From Shewanella psychropiezotolerans (lineage in GTDB: Bacteria > Pseudomonadota > Gammaproteobacteria > Enterobacterales > Shewanellaceae): 64,000 nucleotides of DNA. The notes beneath the pieces were generated by a model. It had not been told where the DNA came from. It ran no database searches and saw only the letters and a list, made by a program, of their open reading frames with translations. Below, in pieces: positions 9,427 to 21,015 of the stretch. Each line of letters opens with the position of its first letter. Within the stretch, counting starts at the first letter, position 1. The translations under genes were made by a program, and so were the position numbers. Location: NCBI RefSeq assembly GCF_007197555.1, contig NZ_CP041614.1, positions 6,254,001 through 6,318,000 of the forward strand, given 5' to 3'.

Positions 9427-9532
9427 ACCTATGTCCTTGTTTTATTTTCATAAAAATGAATAAATCCAACATAACAACAAGTCTTATTCGAAGATACGAG
9501 AAGGTGTGCATTCTCAATAAAGCAAGCTGTCG

Positions 9533-10243
9533 TTATAGATACTTGCCAATGATAGACGTAAGGTCTTCGACATTGGTGGCGATGTGATCGGGTTGAACCG
9601 CCCAACCTGAAGGGTCTGATTGACTGTAGGCCGCAGCCACAGATATAACTTTCGCTTGCCCGCCGAGGACTGACTGTAAATTGCGCGCAAATTGAGTATC
9701 AGCCTCGTGATCGCCGATATACATCAATAGTTGGCTATTGGTGTGGCCAAATATGCTCTCTAAACACTTCATCCCACCATCTGGATGTGGCTTTTGGTTA
9801 CCGTTTGACACATCATCATAGCCAACAACGGCCTTAAATGGCCCATTAATACCATGAATCTCAAGTACATTACGGATGTTTTTTTGCGAGTTTTGCGAAC
9901 AGATCCCATGACGAATGTCAGAGAATCTGTCTATGATTTTTGTAATACCATTAAAAAGAGAAACCTGTGTTTGGTTCTTTTCTTGGTGCTCTGCCCACAT
10001 ACTACCAGCTATAACCATCTCTTCATCGGACATACCATAATATTTAACATACAACTCTTGCCAGTTTTTAGCTGCATGATTTACCTCGTGATAAAGAGCT
10101 TCGCTATGCAAATATTTAGGTAAATGTTCACCCGTTAAATGTGGCGCTACGATAGATAAAATTGTCTTGGTAATATCGATATTCTTCGGCACTGAATTAA
10201 CCAGAGTTCCATCGTAATCCCACAATACTGCATCTAGCTTCAT
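9533..10243 (-). CDS. HAD-superfamily hydrolase
   Basis: A 236-residue HAD phosphatase-like enzyme, probably cytoplasmic. Motif I is WDYDGTLV at residues 8-15, with the nucleophile and acid/base aspartates. Motif II is around GICSQNS, a motif III lysine lies in GNQKPHPDGG, and motif IV is YIGDHEADTQFARN. A helical cap (residues about 18-85) fits the phosphoglycolate-phosphatase-like subgroup. The substrate cannot be assigned. It follows a decayed acetyltransferase remnant and shows no clear operon partner. Confidence 0.87.
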   Translation of the reverse strand: MKLDAVLWDYDGTLVNSVPKNIDITKTILSIVAPHLTGEHLPKYLHSEALYHEVNHAAKNWQELYVKYYGMSDEEMVIAGSMWAEHQEKNQTQVSLFNGITKIIDRFSDIRHGICSQNSQKNIRNVLEIHGINGPFKAVVGYDDVSNGNQKPHPDGGMKCLESIFGHTNSQLLMYIGDHEADTQFARNLQSVLGGQAKVISVAAAYSQSDPSGWAVQPDHIATNVEDLTSIIGKYL

Positions 10244-10324
10244 ACTCTTATCTCATCAATAAATTATCTAAAAGAAGTCATCCATACTGCAACTTTGTAT
10301 GCACTGAATTCGGTTGAATTTAAG

Positions 10325-10561
10325 CTAGCTAACCCATTTTGACAAGACGTCGATACGGCTAGAATTGTGAATAGTGCGTAATACACATTGGGTTGCCAAA
10401 CCTTGCATCAGCACCTCAGGATTAGGTACAGATTCGAAACCAAACTGGGCGTATAACCCATAAGTGGCGAGTACTATGCGCCTAAGCCCCTTGTTCGACA
10501 CTAGCCATTTACTCAACACAGGCTTAGGTATACCCTTTGCGCAGTAACTCTCGTAAATTTA
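10325..10561 (-). pseudogene. C-terminal remnant of a GNAT acetyltransferase
   Basis: The minus strand encodes a tail typical of GNAT N-acetyltransferases: KGIPKPVLSKWLVSNKGLRRIVLAT followed by YGLYAQFGFESVPNPEVLMQG. Intact relatives read approximately GlrRivLaTrDAHGLYaqfGF, so a short in-frame deletion has removed the DAH part. The N-terminal half is absent: a TAA lies just upstream of 10561, and the remaining upstream sequence shows no family match. No good start or ribosome site precedes it. I read it as a decayed fragment. Confidence 0.7.
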
Positions 10562-10668
10562 ACACCGCTCCGCTATGAGAAATTACAGAGTAAGGTGTCC
10601 GGTTGGACTTGACCAAAATAACACACCTGAGAGAAACGCAATCAACCAAAACGCAGCAGGAGCACAAT

Positions 10669-11526
10669 GTGAAATATTACGGAAAAATAATTAAAATAAA
10701 TAGTGCATTTATTTTATCGCTAGGAATTGTCAGCGCCTCTCATGCTGAAGTTGTTAATATCACTTATGATACTACCCTTGATGGAATTAATGACTCCGTT
10801 TATACATCTGCAGTTAATTTGTTTCAAAATGATGACATTCTCACGGGAAATGATAGTAATTCAGGAGTACTTTCTGGTCATATTGAAGAGAAAAACAATT
10901 CATTTATCGGCTCAGGCAGCAATGCTAGGTTTAACTTTAAACTAAAGGATAGTGACGGAACTAAATGGTTTGTTGGCTCTGAAAATTCTAATGGTTTGTG
11001 GAAAGGGACTTGGTATGGAGCAAATGGCGAGAGTGGAGACTTTTCCTTTTCCGCAGAAGCTAAGACCCCAGTGTATAGCGACATTGATTCTTTTAGCGCT
11101 GATAGCATTTTTACCGGTGGTGCATTTGATTATTACCGTCCATTGAACGATGCATTTTTAGTTGATAGTGAGGATTATCATCAGGGGATGTATCTACAAT
11201 CAGATAGTGGCGGTTTACCTTTCCCTATGTCTTTTTCAATGATTTTGAAGAAAGATTTTTCTCTTAAGTCATTCAAATTAGGCTCATATAATAACGGTCA
11301 AGGAACAAGATTAAAAACATTTACCTTTGATGTGTGGGAGAATAACACTTGGGTTACCAAAGGAAGTTTTAACTTTGCTCCAATTAGTGGTTCTCCACAA
11401 TTCCAAAGACAAGAATTTACCCTCCAAAATGCGGTTTTAACAAGTAAATTTAGAATATCAGCTACTGAAACCAGTGATTATTATAATGGTGGCCGAATCT
11501 TAATGTGGGGTTTGTCATTTAACTAA
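10669..11526 (+). CDS. Unknown secreted protein
   Basis: I do not recognise this family. The start is most likely the GTG at 10669, 6 nt after AGGAG, giving about 285 residues. It begins with a Sec signal peptide (KYYGKIIKINSAFILSLGIVSASHA, likely cut before EVVNI). The mature part is rich in Ser, Asn, Gly and aromatic residues, has no cysteine, and shows alternating beta-type patterns, suggesting an extracellular beta-sandwich. The gene is visibly more AT-rich than rlmF or ubiC beside it, hinting at recent acquisition. A hairpin terminator follows at 11538. Confidence 0.6.
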   Translation: MKYYGKIIKINSAFILSLGIVSASHAEVVNITYDTTLDGINDSVYTSAVNLFQNDDILTGNDSNSGVLSGHIEEKNNSFIGSGSNARFNFKLKDSDGTKWFVGSENSNGLWKGTWYGANGESGDFSFSAEAKTPVYSDIDSFSADSIFTGGAFDYYRPLNDAFLVDSEDYHQGMYLQSDSGGLPFPMSFSMILKKDFSLKSFKLGSYNNGQGTRLKTFTFDVWENNTWVTKGSFNFAPISGSPQFQRQEFTLQNAVLTSKFRISATETSDYYNGGRILMWGLSFN

Positions 11527-11537
11527 TTCTTTATTCC

Positions 11538-11569
11538 AGGCATGAAATAATTTATTTATCTTCATGCCT
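11538..11569 (+). terminator. Hairpin after the secreted-protein gene
   Basis: AGGCATGAA (11538-11546) pairs with TTCATGCCT (11561-11569) across a 14 nt AT-rich loop and is followed by TTTTG. It lies 12 nt after the stop codon. The remaining sequence to 11747 shows nothing else I can support. Confidence 0.6.
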
Positions 11570-11747
11570 TTTGAAGAGAGCGTTTGTTGATTGTATATAC
11601 CTCCCACTGTAGGTACCACAAGATAACCCATTAACTTCTTAAGACAAAAATACAACAGGTTGGTTTGCATTCTAAAAAACTGATAAGACTATTCTAGAGT
11701 TATGTTGCTTAATTTTGGTTCTTAGTATTGCCACCAAACAGTAACCC

Positions 11748-12983
11748 TTAACTGCGATATTTAGCCCATAACGCTTGTTGCTTGGGCGTGAGGAAGCTCC
11801 AGGCAAGTACGCGAGTGAGTTTGTTACCTTGGGCCATATCTATGGTTTTTATGGTAACGGCGCCCGCCTTTTTGAGAGCGGCATAGCTAGGTTTCAAGTT
11901 TTCTTGCTTCGATACTAGACTAGTAAACCACAGGCATTGAGTCTTAAAGTCGGCGCTCTCACGGATCATATTGAGCAAGAACTGCTTCTCGCCACCTTCA
12001 CACCAGAGCTCGGCCTTCTGACCGCCGAAGTTGAGATCTACATTTGCGCCCTTAACCTTAGCAGGTGCGCTCTTATGCCCTTTTGCCGCGCGGTTAGCTG
12101 CGAGGTTCTTTAGCTTACGCTGACTCCCCTCACTCGCCTCGGCCAGCGATGAATGAAACGGTGGGTTGCATAAGGTCACATCGAATCTGTCATCGACATT
12201 GATGATGCCATGAAATACTTTTTGATGATCGGTTTGCAGTCGAGCTTTAAACTTACCCTGCAGGCAAAAGTTAGCCTGAATTATCGACTCCACATTAGTA
12301 ATAGAAAGCGGGTCGACATCGCTGGCGATAAACTGCCAGCCATAGGATTGAATGCCTAAGATGGGATAGATACCATTCGCTCCCGTGCCTATATCAAGCG
12401 CCTTTATCTTAGGGCCTGTCGGGACTCTATTGGTTTTAGTGGCAGCTTTAGCTAAGCCCTTCATTGAAGCGGGGACATTTTGTCCATCAGAACTTCCCAC
12501 TGATGGCTCTTGGCTTACTTGTTGTGGAATATTTCCAGCCAGCAGATCCGCAACATAGTGTAGGTAATCAACCCTACCCGGAATTGGCGGACACAGAAAT
12601 CCTTGGGGAATATCCCAAGACTCTATTTGATAGTGCGCCTTAAGTAGGGCTAAGTTTAGTGCTTTAACCGCTTGAGGATCGGAAAAATCAATTGAGAGGT
12701 TATCGTAAGGGTTTGGTCTAACGAATGGCTTTAGCTCAGAGCTAGCCTCAATCAGCAACTCAAAATCATAGCCATCCCTATGCAAGTTTCTCTCGTGGAG
12801 CCCCTTTTTCTCGACAGCTTGTACCGACTTAGGCTTACGAACTACCGGCTTGCTCTTTTGCTTCTGCTTATTAGATTTTTGCTTATGAAAAGTAGATTTG
12901 GCCTGCGATTGGTTTTGCTTACCTTTAACCGAACCATCTCTTAAATTCGATTTAGGTGCCTGTTTGGGAGCTGATTTTGTCAT
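11748..12983 (-). CDS. rlmF: 23S rRNA (adenine1618-N6)-methyltransferase RlmF
   Basis: RlmF methylates N6 of A1618 in 23S rRNA using S-adenosylmethionine. The 411-residue protein starts with a Lys/Gln-rich tail of about 60 residues, then the family core (HxRNLHRDGYDFELLIEASSELKPFVRPNPY, GFLCPPIPGRVDYLHYVADLL). The SAM site is IKALDIGTGANGIYPILG, and the catalytic NPPF appears in CNPPFHSSLAEASEGSQRK. An insert of low-complexity sequence (about residues 155-190) lies before the SAM site. It stands alone between unrelated genes, as is common for this housekeeping enzyme. Confidence 0.94.
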   Translation of the reverse strand: MTKSAPKQAPKSNLRDGSVKGKQNQSQAKSTFHKQKSNKQKQKSKPVVRKPKSVQAVEKKGLHERNLHRDGYDFELLIEASSELKPFVRPNPYDNLSIDFSDPQAVKALNLALLKAHYQIESWDIPQGFLCPPIPGRVDYLHYVADLLAGNIPQQVSQEPSVGSSDGQNVPASMKGLAKAATKTNRVPTGPKIKALDIGTGANGIYPILGIQSYGWQFIASDVDPLSITNVESIIQANFCLQGKFKARLQTDHQKVFHGIINVDDRFDVTLCNPPFHSSLAEASEGSQRKLKNLAANRAAKGHKSAPAKVKGANVDLNFGGQKAELWCEGGEKQFLLNMIRESADFKTQCLWFTSLVSKQENLKPSYAALKKAGAVTIKTIDMAQGNKLTRVLAWSFLTPKQQALWAKYRS

Positions 12984-13061
12984 AGGTATCTTAGCCGTTA
13001 ATGGAGCACTAACGGCGGCAATTATTGAGTGTGGATAGATAGCTAGCTAAGTGTAGGCAGA

Positions 13062-13499
13062 CTAATCGTAAAGATATTTAGTGAACAACAAATTAACCAC
13101 AATCGGTCGACCAATCTCTTGTTCTATGAGTCGATTGATTGTGTCATAGCATTCGCGGCGGATCTCCTCACGCCCCGTTAAGGACTTAACCTTATCGGCA
13201 GTCTGACTGCCCATGATCTCTAATATAGCCGCACGCAATAGAGGGTCGTGATGCTCCAGAGCAATAAGATCTTCCGGGTCTTTCACCATCAGCTCTATGC
13301 CTATACGTACGAAGCCAAGTTTTTTACCGTTGGAAATATAGTTAGTGATGAGATCGGGTTCAAACCCATAGTAGGCATAGTTATCAACTATATCCTCGTC
13401 TGCCGCATAAGCGCCAACACTAAAGATGCTAACGCTAAAAATAAACAAGAGGGATGCGAGTTTTCTAAGATAACCTGATCTCATATCGAACCTTTTCAT
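13062..13499 (-). CDS. FliL-like exported protein
   Basis: A protein of about 145 residues resembling the periplasmic domain of FliL, the flagellar stator-associated membrane protein. The N-terminus is a hydrophobic signal or anchor (LRKLASLLFIFSVSIFSVGAYA). The C-terminal half carries the FliL pattern (VRIGIELMVKDPEDLIALEHHDPLLRAAILEIM ... GREEIRRECYDTINRLIEQE ... VNLLFTKYLYD). The ATG at 13499 lies 12 nt after AAGGAG; a GTG at 13526 is less likely because that site would sit inside it. It is unlinked to flagellar genes and is probably a paralogue of the operon-encoded FliL. Confidence 0.78.
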   Translation of the reverse strand: MKRFDMRSGYLRKLASLLFIFSVSIFSVGAYAADEDIVDNYAYYGFEPDLITNYISNGKKLGFVRIGIELMVKDPEDLIALEHHDPLLRAAILEIMGSQTADKVKSLTGREEIRRECYDTINRLIEQEIGRPIVVNLLFTKYLYD

Positions 13500-13599
13500 A
13501 TTAAACTGTATCTCCTTTGTGCCCACTAATCTTCCTGACTATCCTATGACGACATGCTAGACTGCAGCTGTTTCCAAGCCGTATTGTACCGAGAAATAG

Positions 13600-14163
13600 A
13601 TGAGTGTGACTAGGTTAAGCTTTCCCTATGGTGAATCAATTCAATGGTTTTCGCCAGAACAAATCTCTGAACTCCCAGATTCCCCGCTAAGTGAATGGTT
13701 ACTTTCATCAGGAAGTCTAACCCAAAAGCTACGTTCTCATTGTACCAAGTTCGAAGTAAAAATACTCGGAGAGGGAACTATAACCCCTTTCAACGGTGAA
13801 TTTCCCACCCAGAGGCAAGCTTGGGTACGTGAAGTACTGCTATGTCTGGATGGGGTAGCCTGGATATTTGCCCGAACCTTGATCCCGGCTAACTTACTCG
13901 ACAAGAAAGAAACCGAGTTCCTCACCCTTGGGACACGCCCCTTAGGTGAACTGCTTTTTTCCAGCGATAACTTCACTCCTGGCAAGATAGAAATAGCTCA
14001 CTTTACTCCCTGCCATCGGCTAGCCCAATTGACCGAATCAATTAAGCAACCAGTCACTCAGGAGCTATGGGGACGTCGCCGTTACTTTTCCTATGATGAT
14101 GAGCAGCTTATCGTCAGTGAAACCTTTTTGCCCGCAGCCCGAAAAATCATAGAGCAGATGTAA
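13600..14163 (+). CDS. ubiC: Chorismate lyase UbiC
   Basis: UbiC converts chorismate to 4-hydroxybenzoate and pyruvate, the first committed step of ubiquinone synthesis. The 187-residue protein shows the family landmarks: [21 protein letters not shown] near the N-terminus, [20 protein letters not shown] (active-site Arg), [11 protein letters not shown], and [10 protein letters not shown] with the conserved WxRRS/Y motif. It diverges from the FliL-like gene. A usual ubiA neighbour is absent: a terminator follows and the next gene is convergent. Confidence 0.93.
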   Translation: MSVTRLSFPYGESIQWFSPEQISELPDSPLSEWLLSSGSLTQKLRSHCTKFEVKILGEGTITPFNGEFPTQRQAWVREVLLCLDGVAWIFARTLIPANLLDKKETEFLTLGTRPLGELLFSSDNFTPGKIEIAHFTPCHRLAQLTESIKQPVTQELWGRRRYFSYDDEQLIVSETFLPAARKIIEQM

Positions 14164-14202
14164 CCTTTTCTTTTTTAAGGAAAAAAATCCATATAAAACA
14201 AA

Positions 14203-14224
14203 AACACCCAAACGGGCGTTTTTT
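14203..14224 (+). terminator. Rho-independent terminator after ubiC
   Basis: AACACCC and GGGCGTT pair (one A-C mismatch) across a 4 nt AAAC loop, followed directly by six T. It lies 40 nt after the ubiC stop, between the convergent ubiC and metalloprotease genes. Confidence 0.75.
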
Positions 14225-14255
14225 CGTTTAGTCGCCTAATCGGACTAATACTCGT

Positions 14256-17192
14256 TTAATGACGACTTCTTCTGAATCCCATCAAAGCCAGTAAACCTAA
14301 GCTTAGCCAGCCAAGACTACCACCAGAATCACCAGAAGGAGTGGTAACGGGTAATGTAACCACTGCTGTAATCACGGTAATAGAGGTACTTCTGCTACTC
14401 ACTACACCTAAGCTATCAGTCACTGTCATCATCACAGTATAAGTTCCGGCTGAAGCATAAGTATGACTGGGCGATTGCGCCGTACTCGTCTGACTGTCAC
14501 CAAACTCCCACGAATAGGTCATAACGCCTTCACCGCCTGTAGTAGTATCCGTGAAAGTCACGCTAAGATCGTTAGTCACAAAGGTAAATCCAGCTACAGG
14601 CGGCACAGGTAAAGCAACCATAATAGTCTGGGAAGTCACTACACTCGAACCTAGTCCATCGGTCACAGTTAGGTTAACAATATAGCTTCCTGAAGCTTCA
14701 TAGACATAGGTCGGCATCTCCTCGGCACTGGTGGTGCCAGTGACACCGAAGTTCCACAAGTAAGAGTAATTTCCATCACCACCAGTCACAATGGCACTAA
14801 ACACGACTGTCCCAGCCACTTCCTGGCTTGCACTGAAGCTCGATGCCAGATCTGATGCTGGAGGAGGTGTTGTGCCGCCATAGTTAAATCTAACCGTCGC
14901 TGTGGATGAATCAGCAGTCTGTGCCACCACTTCCATAGTCAAGCCAAGCTCAGGCAAGAGTATTCCAGACTGAGGTTGAAGCGGCGCACTGTAACCTTGA
15001 CTATCATCAAACATAGAGATGGACGACAGGTGATTATCTCCGACATAACTAGACTGGTTAAACATGCTAAAGGTCGCATCTCTAACCTGAATACCAGAAT
15101 CATTTGTACCAATAAGGTTCTGATCCGCATCGATAACACCAATCAAGCCTGCACCGGGGTGAGCGCTAGAGTTATTATCGGAGTAACTAAAGTTCTCCAA
15201 CCAAAGCAATACGCCTGGCTCATAAGATTCGCTATCCAGTCCAACATCGACGCCGTTATGACTTCTGAGTTGAACGATATAGCGGCGAGCCGCCCCGGGA
15301 CGTTCATCATCAATACGTGAAAAGCCATTTAGCATCATGGTATTTGGCGTCTCGGCATCATCACTATAAATGACCGAGATACCATTGGTGATCTGCAGGT
15401 TATCGAATACAAAACCATAATCCCCATCAGCCTGATCGGTTTTATAAATAATACTAATCTGTTTTGACATGCCAGCGAAGCTACTTAGGTCAAATTCAAG
15501 ATCGACCCAGTTGTTAGCACCTTCCGCACCGTCTATATTGCCGGAATTTCCGCTGATGATGTCCCGAGCCGTGTTAATTGTATTGCTGGCTTTAGTGTGA
15601 TTACCCGCTAAAGCGACTCCATCTACCATCACCTGAGCATAATCATAGTCCACCTCAATATTCCAATGGGCTTTCACTGTCAGCGTGAGTGGCGTCGAGC
15701 TTGGTAAGTCAATTTCAAATGACAAAGCATTGTTAATCAAATGCCCCTGGCCAGAGTAGTATTGATAACTACCGCCATAGGGTTGCTTGAAAGGAATCGT
15801 CGCCGATGGCAATGGAATAGAGATCTGATTCACCAATGAGTGATTTACCGCCTCATTAATGACCACATCCAATCCCGATGTGCCTATGCTGCTAAGCAAG
15901 ACTTCCTGCTCGTTAATCCAACGTCCCTTATATCTGTCCTGCAGATAAGAGCGTGCATAGGGGCTAAAACCTGTTGGCTCAGTTCCTGCTCTAAATCCAG
16001 CAATAGTACCAGCCCAGCTGCCTGTGGACATCACAGACCAAGATCCAACCGGAGAGCCATCGCCTGTATTGGTGGTATCATATTCATCGGGTAACCCCAG
16101 ATCGTGGCCAAACTCGTGTACCACCACACCCGCAGCAGCATTTATTGGCTGTATTGTATAGCCAAATACCTTCTTACCCGTACCAGGAATGGTGTATCCA
16201 GACGTATTACCAGTATAAACAAAGTATCGATGTGACCAGATAGCATCATCGCCGAGCACGCCACCACCGGCTTCTTCACCGATACTGGAATGAAACAGCA
16301 TCACATGATCGATATCGCCATCGGCTTCATCTAAGTTGCCATCGCCATCGACATCGAATGGATCTTCCACATCATAGCTGGCTAATTCGGAAGGCGACAT
16401 GCTAGCCACAGCCTGAGTCACGGCTTCTTTTACCAGTTCAGGCACAGCCTTATCATCGTCATTGTTATCGGGATCATTACCACCGTAGAAGGCGGCATTA
16501 TTAGCCGCTCTAAACCAGCCTTCAACATTACCGGTAAAGTTGAAACGCTCACCGGATTCGGCTTGATAGTATTGATACCCAGTCAGCAGATTTTGACCTT
16601 GGGGACCAGTAAAACCAGTGGTAGAAAACATCAGATCATTGTAGTGAGACACTGGATAATTAGGATAAAACATGGGGATATCATCGTCAGCTGACAAGCG
16701 ATTATTATCGAATGGCAGATCCGGAAAATCGATTAGAATGCCTAAGACTTTCACTGTCTTAGTGATATCGGCATCGGCTAAGGTGCCGACCATATTATCC
16801 ATCTTGGCAATCGAATTGCGCTTAAGCTTCTTACTTTGAGCCAGTGACTTGAGTCTAGCCTTGTCAAACTGGGCCTCAATCAAGCGCCCCTTACTCTGAA
16901 AACTGGTCGCTCTATGAGTAAATTTATCGACGGCAGCACGCTTGTCAGCTTCGCTGGCGTCGGCAGAAACCTCTCCCCGCTTGATGAGCCAATATAATAT
17001 CTGCTCTTTATTGATCATCCCAGCATCGGCCAATGTAGCCGCAGCGAATTCACCAGAAGACAATGCAGACGAGAGCTCTAACTTAGCATCTAACTCTTTC
17101 GCAAATAGAGATGTCGAGGCCGTAACGCTCAACATCAGGGATAAAGACAAACTGATTAATGAACGTCTTCTTATACTACTGATTCTTTTCAT
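14256..17192 (-). CDS. M6-family (immune inhibitor A-like) secreted metalloprotease with PKD domains and GlyGly-CTERM
   Basis: A 978-residue secreted zinc protease. It has a signal peptide (residues 1-31), a propeptide, then an M6 catalytic domain with VVHEFGHDLGLPDEYD near residue 357 and a downstream SVMSTGSW Met-turn. A jelly-roll region follows, then two PKD-like repeats (about 785-860 and 865-945; YLWNFGVTGTTS and YSWEFGDSQTS). The tail GGSLGWLSLGLLALMGFRRSR is a GlyGly-CTERM anchor, processed by rhombosortase in other gammaproteobacteria. Such proteases leave by type II secretion. Its start overlaps the preceding lipoprotein stop (ATGA), so the two are coupled. Confidence 0.9.
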   Translation of the reverse strand: MKRISSIRRRSLISLSLSLMLSVTASTSLFAKELDAKLELSSALSSGEFAAATLADAGMINKEQILYWLIKRGEVSADASEADKRAAVDKFTHRATSFQSKGRLIEAQFDKARLKSLAQSKKLKRNSIAKMDNMVGTLADADITKTVKVLGILIDFPDLPFDNNRLSADDDIPMFYPNYPVSHYNDLMFSTTGFTGPQGQNLLTGYQYYQAESGERFNFTGNVEGWFRAANNAAFYGGNDPDNNDDDKAVPELVKEAVTQAVASMSPSELASYDVEDPFDVDGDGNLDEADGDIDHVMLFHSSIGEEAGGGVLGDDAIWSHRYFVYTGNTSGYTIPGTGKKVFGYTIQPINAAAGVVVHEFGHDLGLPDEYDTTNTGDGSPVGSWSVMSTGSWAGTIAGFRAGTEPTGFSPYARSYLQDRYKGRWINEQEVLLSSIGTSGLDVVINEAVNHSLVNQISIPLPSATIPFKQPYGGSYQYYSGQGHLINNALSFEIDLPSSTPLTLTVKAHWNIEVDYDYAQVMVDGVALAGNHTKASNTINTARDIISGNSGNIDGAEGANNWVDLEFDLSSFAGMSKQISIIYKTDQADGDYGFVFDNLQITNGISVIYSDDAETPNTMMLNGFSRIDDERPGAARRYIVQLRSHNGVDVGLDSESYEPGVLLWLENFSYSDNNSSAHPGAGLIGVIDADQNLIGTNDSGIQVRDATFSMFNQSSYVGDNHLSSISMFDDSQGYSAPLQPQSGILLPELGLTMEVVAQTADSSTATVRFNYGGTTPPPASDLASSFSASQEVAGTVVFSAIVTGGDGNYSYLWNFGVTGTTSAEEMPTYVYEASGSYIVNLTVTDGLGSSVVTSQTIMVALPVPPVAGFTFVTNDLSVTFTDTTTGGEGVMTYSWEFGDSQTSTAQSPSHTYASAGTYTVMMTVTDSLGVVSSRSTSITVITAVVTLPVTTPSGDSGGSLGWLSLGLLALMGFRRSRH

Positions 17193-17581
17193 AATAGCTT
17201 ACTTCCCTCAGGCCTGAACTTGCTACAATTCTTAAACGCTTGTTGTTTCTTACGGATAAATTCAGCGACTTTCTCATCGGCCTGTTCCAGACTCATCTCA
17301 GGTGTAATGACACCCTTCTTAACTAAATTCGATTTAAGTTTAGACCTATCCTGAATGGGCGGCATGGAACCACAGGAAATTATCCGTTTCTTCTCATTGG
17401 CCAGTTCTACAGAATCAGCAGCAGGGCTTACCGTGTGACTCGATTCAATATTCTGCTGAATTTGAGTCTTGTCAGACTCTTCAGGAGCTGAGGAACAGGA
17501 AGCAAGAATAGCCAAGGAGAAAATGCCCAGCACAGTGGGCATAAATGATATAAAACGGGTTAAGGAGAAAATTCTTCTCAT
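17189..17581 (-). CDS. Small lipoprotein co-expressed with the M6 protease
   Basis: A 130-residue protein with a lipoprotein signal: a basic N-terminus, a hydrophobic core and the lipobox LASC-SS around residue 29. The mature part is charged and helical (LVKKGVITPEMSLEQADEKVAEFIRKKQQAFKNC). The segment KSNLVKKGVITPEMSLEQADEKV echoes DAGMINKEQILYWLIKRG and the helical propeptide at the start of the protease. It overlaps the protease start by 4 nt. A role as protease inhibitor or folding helper is inference only; I do not recognise the family. Confidence 0.65.
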   Translation of the reverse strand: MRRIFSLTRFISFMPTVLGIFSLAILASCSSAPEESDKTQIQQNIESSHTVSPAADSVELANEKKRIISCGSMPPIQDRSKLKSNLVKKGVITPEMSLEQADEKVAEFIRKKQQAFKNCSKFRPEGSKLL

Positions 17582-17775
17582 AAATCACCAAGCCAACATA
17601 AACACCACAAAACCTTAACAGTAGTTTCGTCTGAATTACAGTAAAAGTACAACATTTACTCTGTTAACCTAGATTGTTATGGCGTAAACCACAGAAAACT
17701 ATGACGTTATCAATCATCACAAGCTAAACAATGACTTACGCGTGCTCAATGATAATAAAAAGTCATTTTTGCAGA

Positions 17776-19935
<2,160 letters not shown>

Positions 19936-20037
19936 CTATCCCAGATTAAACAGCTTCATAAAGCCATTAACAATTGAATACAATATCCAGAGTATGTGGC
20001 TAACCAGGTTTTGATGCAACAAAGATCAGAAATTCTA

Positions 20038-20105
20038 TTGTAGGACCGGCTTTAGTCGGGAGAGAGGGCCACAGTCGGCCATCGCAGCTAAAGCAGCTCC
20101 TACAA
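20038..20105. repeat. Paired REP-type palindrome (BIME-like)
   Basis: The ends TTGTAGGA (20038-20045) and TCCTACAA (20098-20105) are inverted. Each is followed inward by an arm with GGCTTTAG/CTAAAGC character, so the whole folds into a long imperfect hairpin. The unit GTAGGA-n-CGGCTTTAG resembles REP elements of other gammaproteobacteria. It sits in the 190 bp between the GH63 and yhgN genes. Confidence 0.7.
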
Positions 20106-20119
20106 ATCTGCTAACTGAT

Positions 20120-20722
20120 TTAGTTTACCTGTCCCATATGGGCCATATAGCTAGCGATACCATCGAGGAACATCTGCACCGAGATCATCACCAACACCAT
20201 CCCCATCAAGCGCTCTACCGCGGTCAAACCTTTCTCTCCCAGCACCTTAGTGAACACCTTATAGAAGAGTAGAATAACCGCACTCACCCCCCACGCTGCC
20301 AGTAGAGCCACGGTCCAATCTAACATCCTGGTGCTATCTGTGTGCGCCAACAAAATGAGCGCCGCGAGCACCGAAGGTCCGGCCATTAAGGGGATCGCCA
20401 TAGGCACGATAAAAGGCTCTTCACCTGCCGCCAGACCGACCACGCCTCCAGGCTGAGGAAAGATCATTCTGATGGCGATCAAGAACAAGATGATGCCTCC
20501 GGCAATGCTAACCGACTCAGATCTCAAGTTGAGAAAATTGAGAATAGCTTCACCGGCAAAAAGAAACAGCAGCATGATGCCGAGTGCAAATAACAGCTCT
20601 CGAATCAGCACTCGGCGTCTTTTTTTCGGATCTATATGGCGCAATATAGACGCGAAAATAGGCAAGTTCCCGAGAGGATCCATGATGAGGAATAACATTA
20701 CAGCGGCAGAGAAGGTATCCAT
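20120..20722 (-). CDS. yhgN: MarC-family membrane protein YhgN
   Basis: A 200-residue inner membrane protein of the MarC/NAAT family with six predicted helices. Family signatures are MDPLGNLPIFASILRHIDPKKRRRVLIRELL at the N-terminus and PFIVPMAIPLMAGPSVLAALILL mid-protein, plus GLTAVERLMGMVLVMISVQMFLDGI at the C-terminus. The last region matches YhgN rather than MarC itself. Members were first linked to antibiotic resistance, which was later questioned, and the transported substrate is unsettled. The 293 bp upstream (20723-21015), shared with the divergent permease, shows no gene. Confidence 0.87.
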   Translation of the reverse strand: MDTFSAAVMLFLIMDPLGNLPIFASILRHIDPKKRRRVLIRELLFALGIMLLFLFAGEAILNFLNLRSESVSIAGGIILFLIAIRMIFPQPGGVVGLAAGEEPFIVPMAIPLMAGPSVLAALILLAHTDSTRMLDWTVALLAAWGVSAVILLFYKVFTKVLGEKGLTAVERLMGMVLVMISVQMFLDGIASYMAHMGQVN

Positions 20723-21015
20723 AGGTGCTTATAAGCCTGTATTTTGAGCGCAAGGAGGAGTCTATATATTCTATAACTTTTTGGAAACAATCAGATAGAA
20801 TAATTACACAGGAAAGACCACATGCGCTCAAATCAGTAATCACCTGTTGCCAGGCCTGATGCAAACTTTGAGAGAATGAGTACCTTGAAGCGTGCAAAAC
20901 CCGCTTAGATTTAAAAAATCATCACACTCGATGTAAATAATGCTGGCTTGTCTGCTTATTTTCCAGAAACTGGTATACTGTCCCGTCGTTTTCTAAGGTC
21001 CTAGCTAAACAAATC

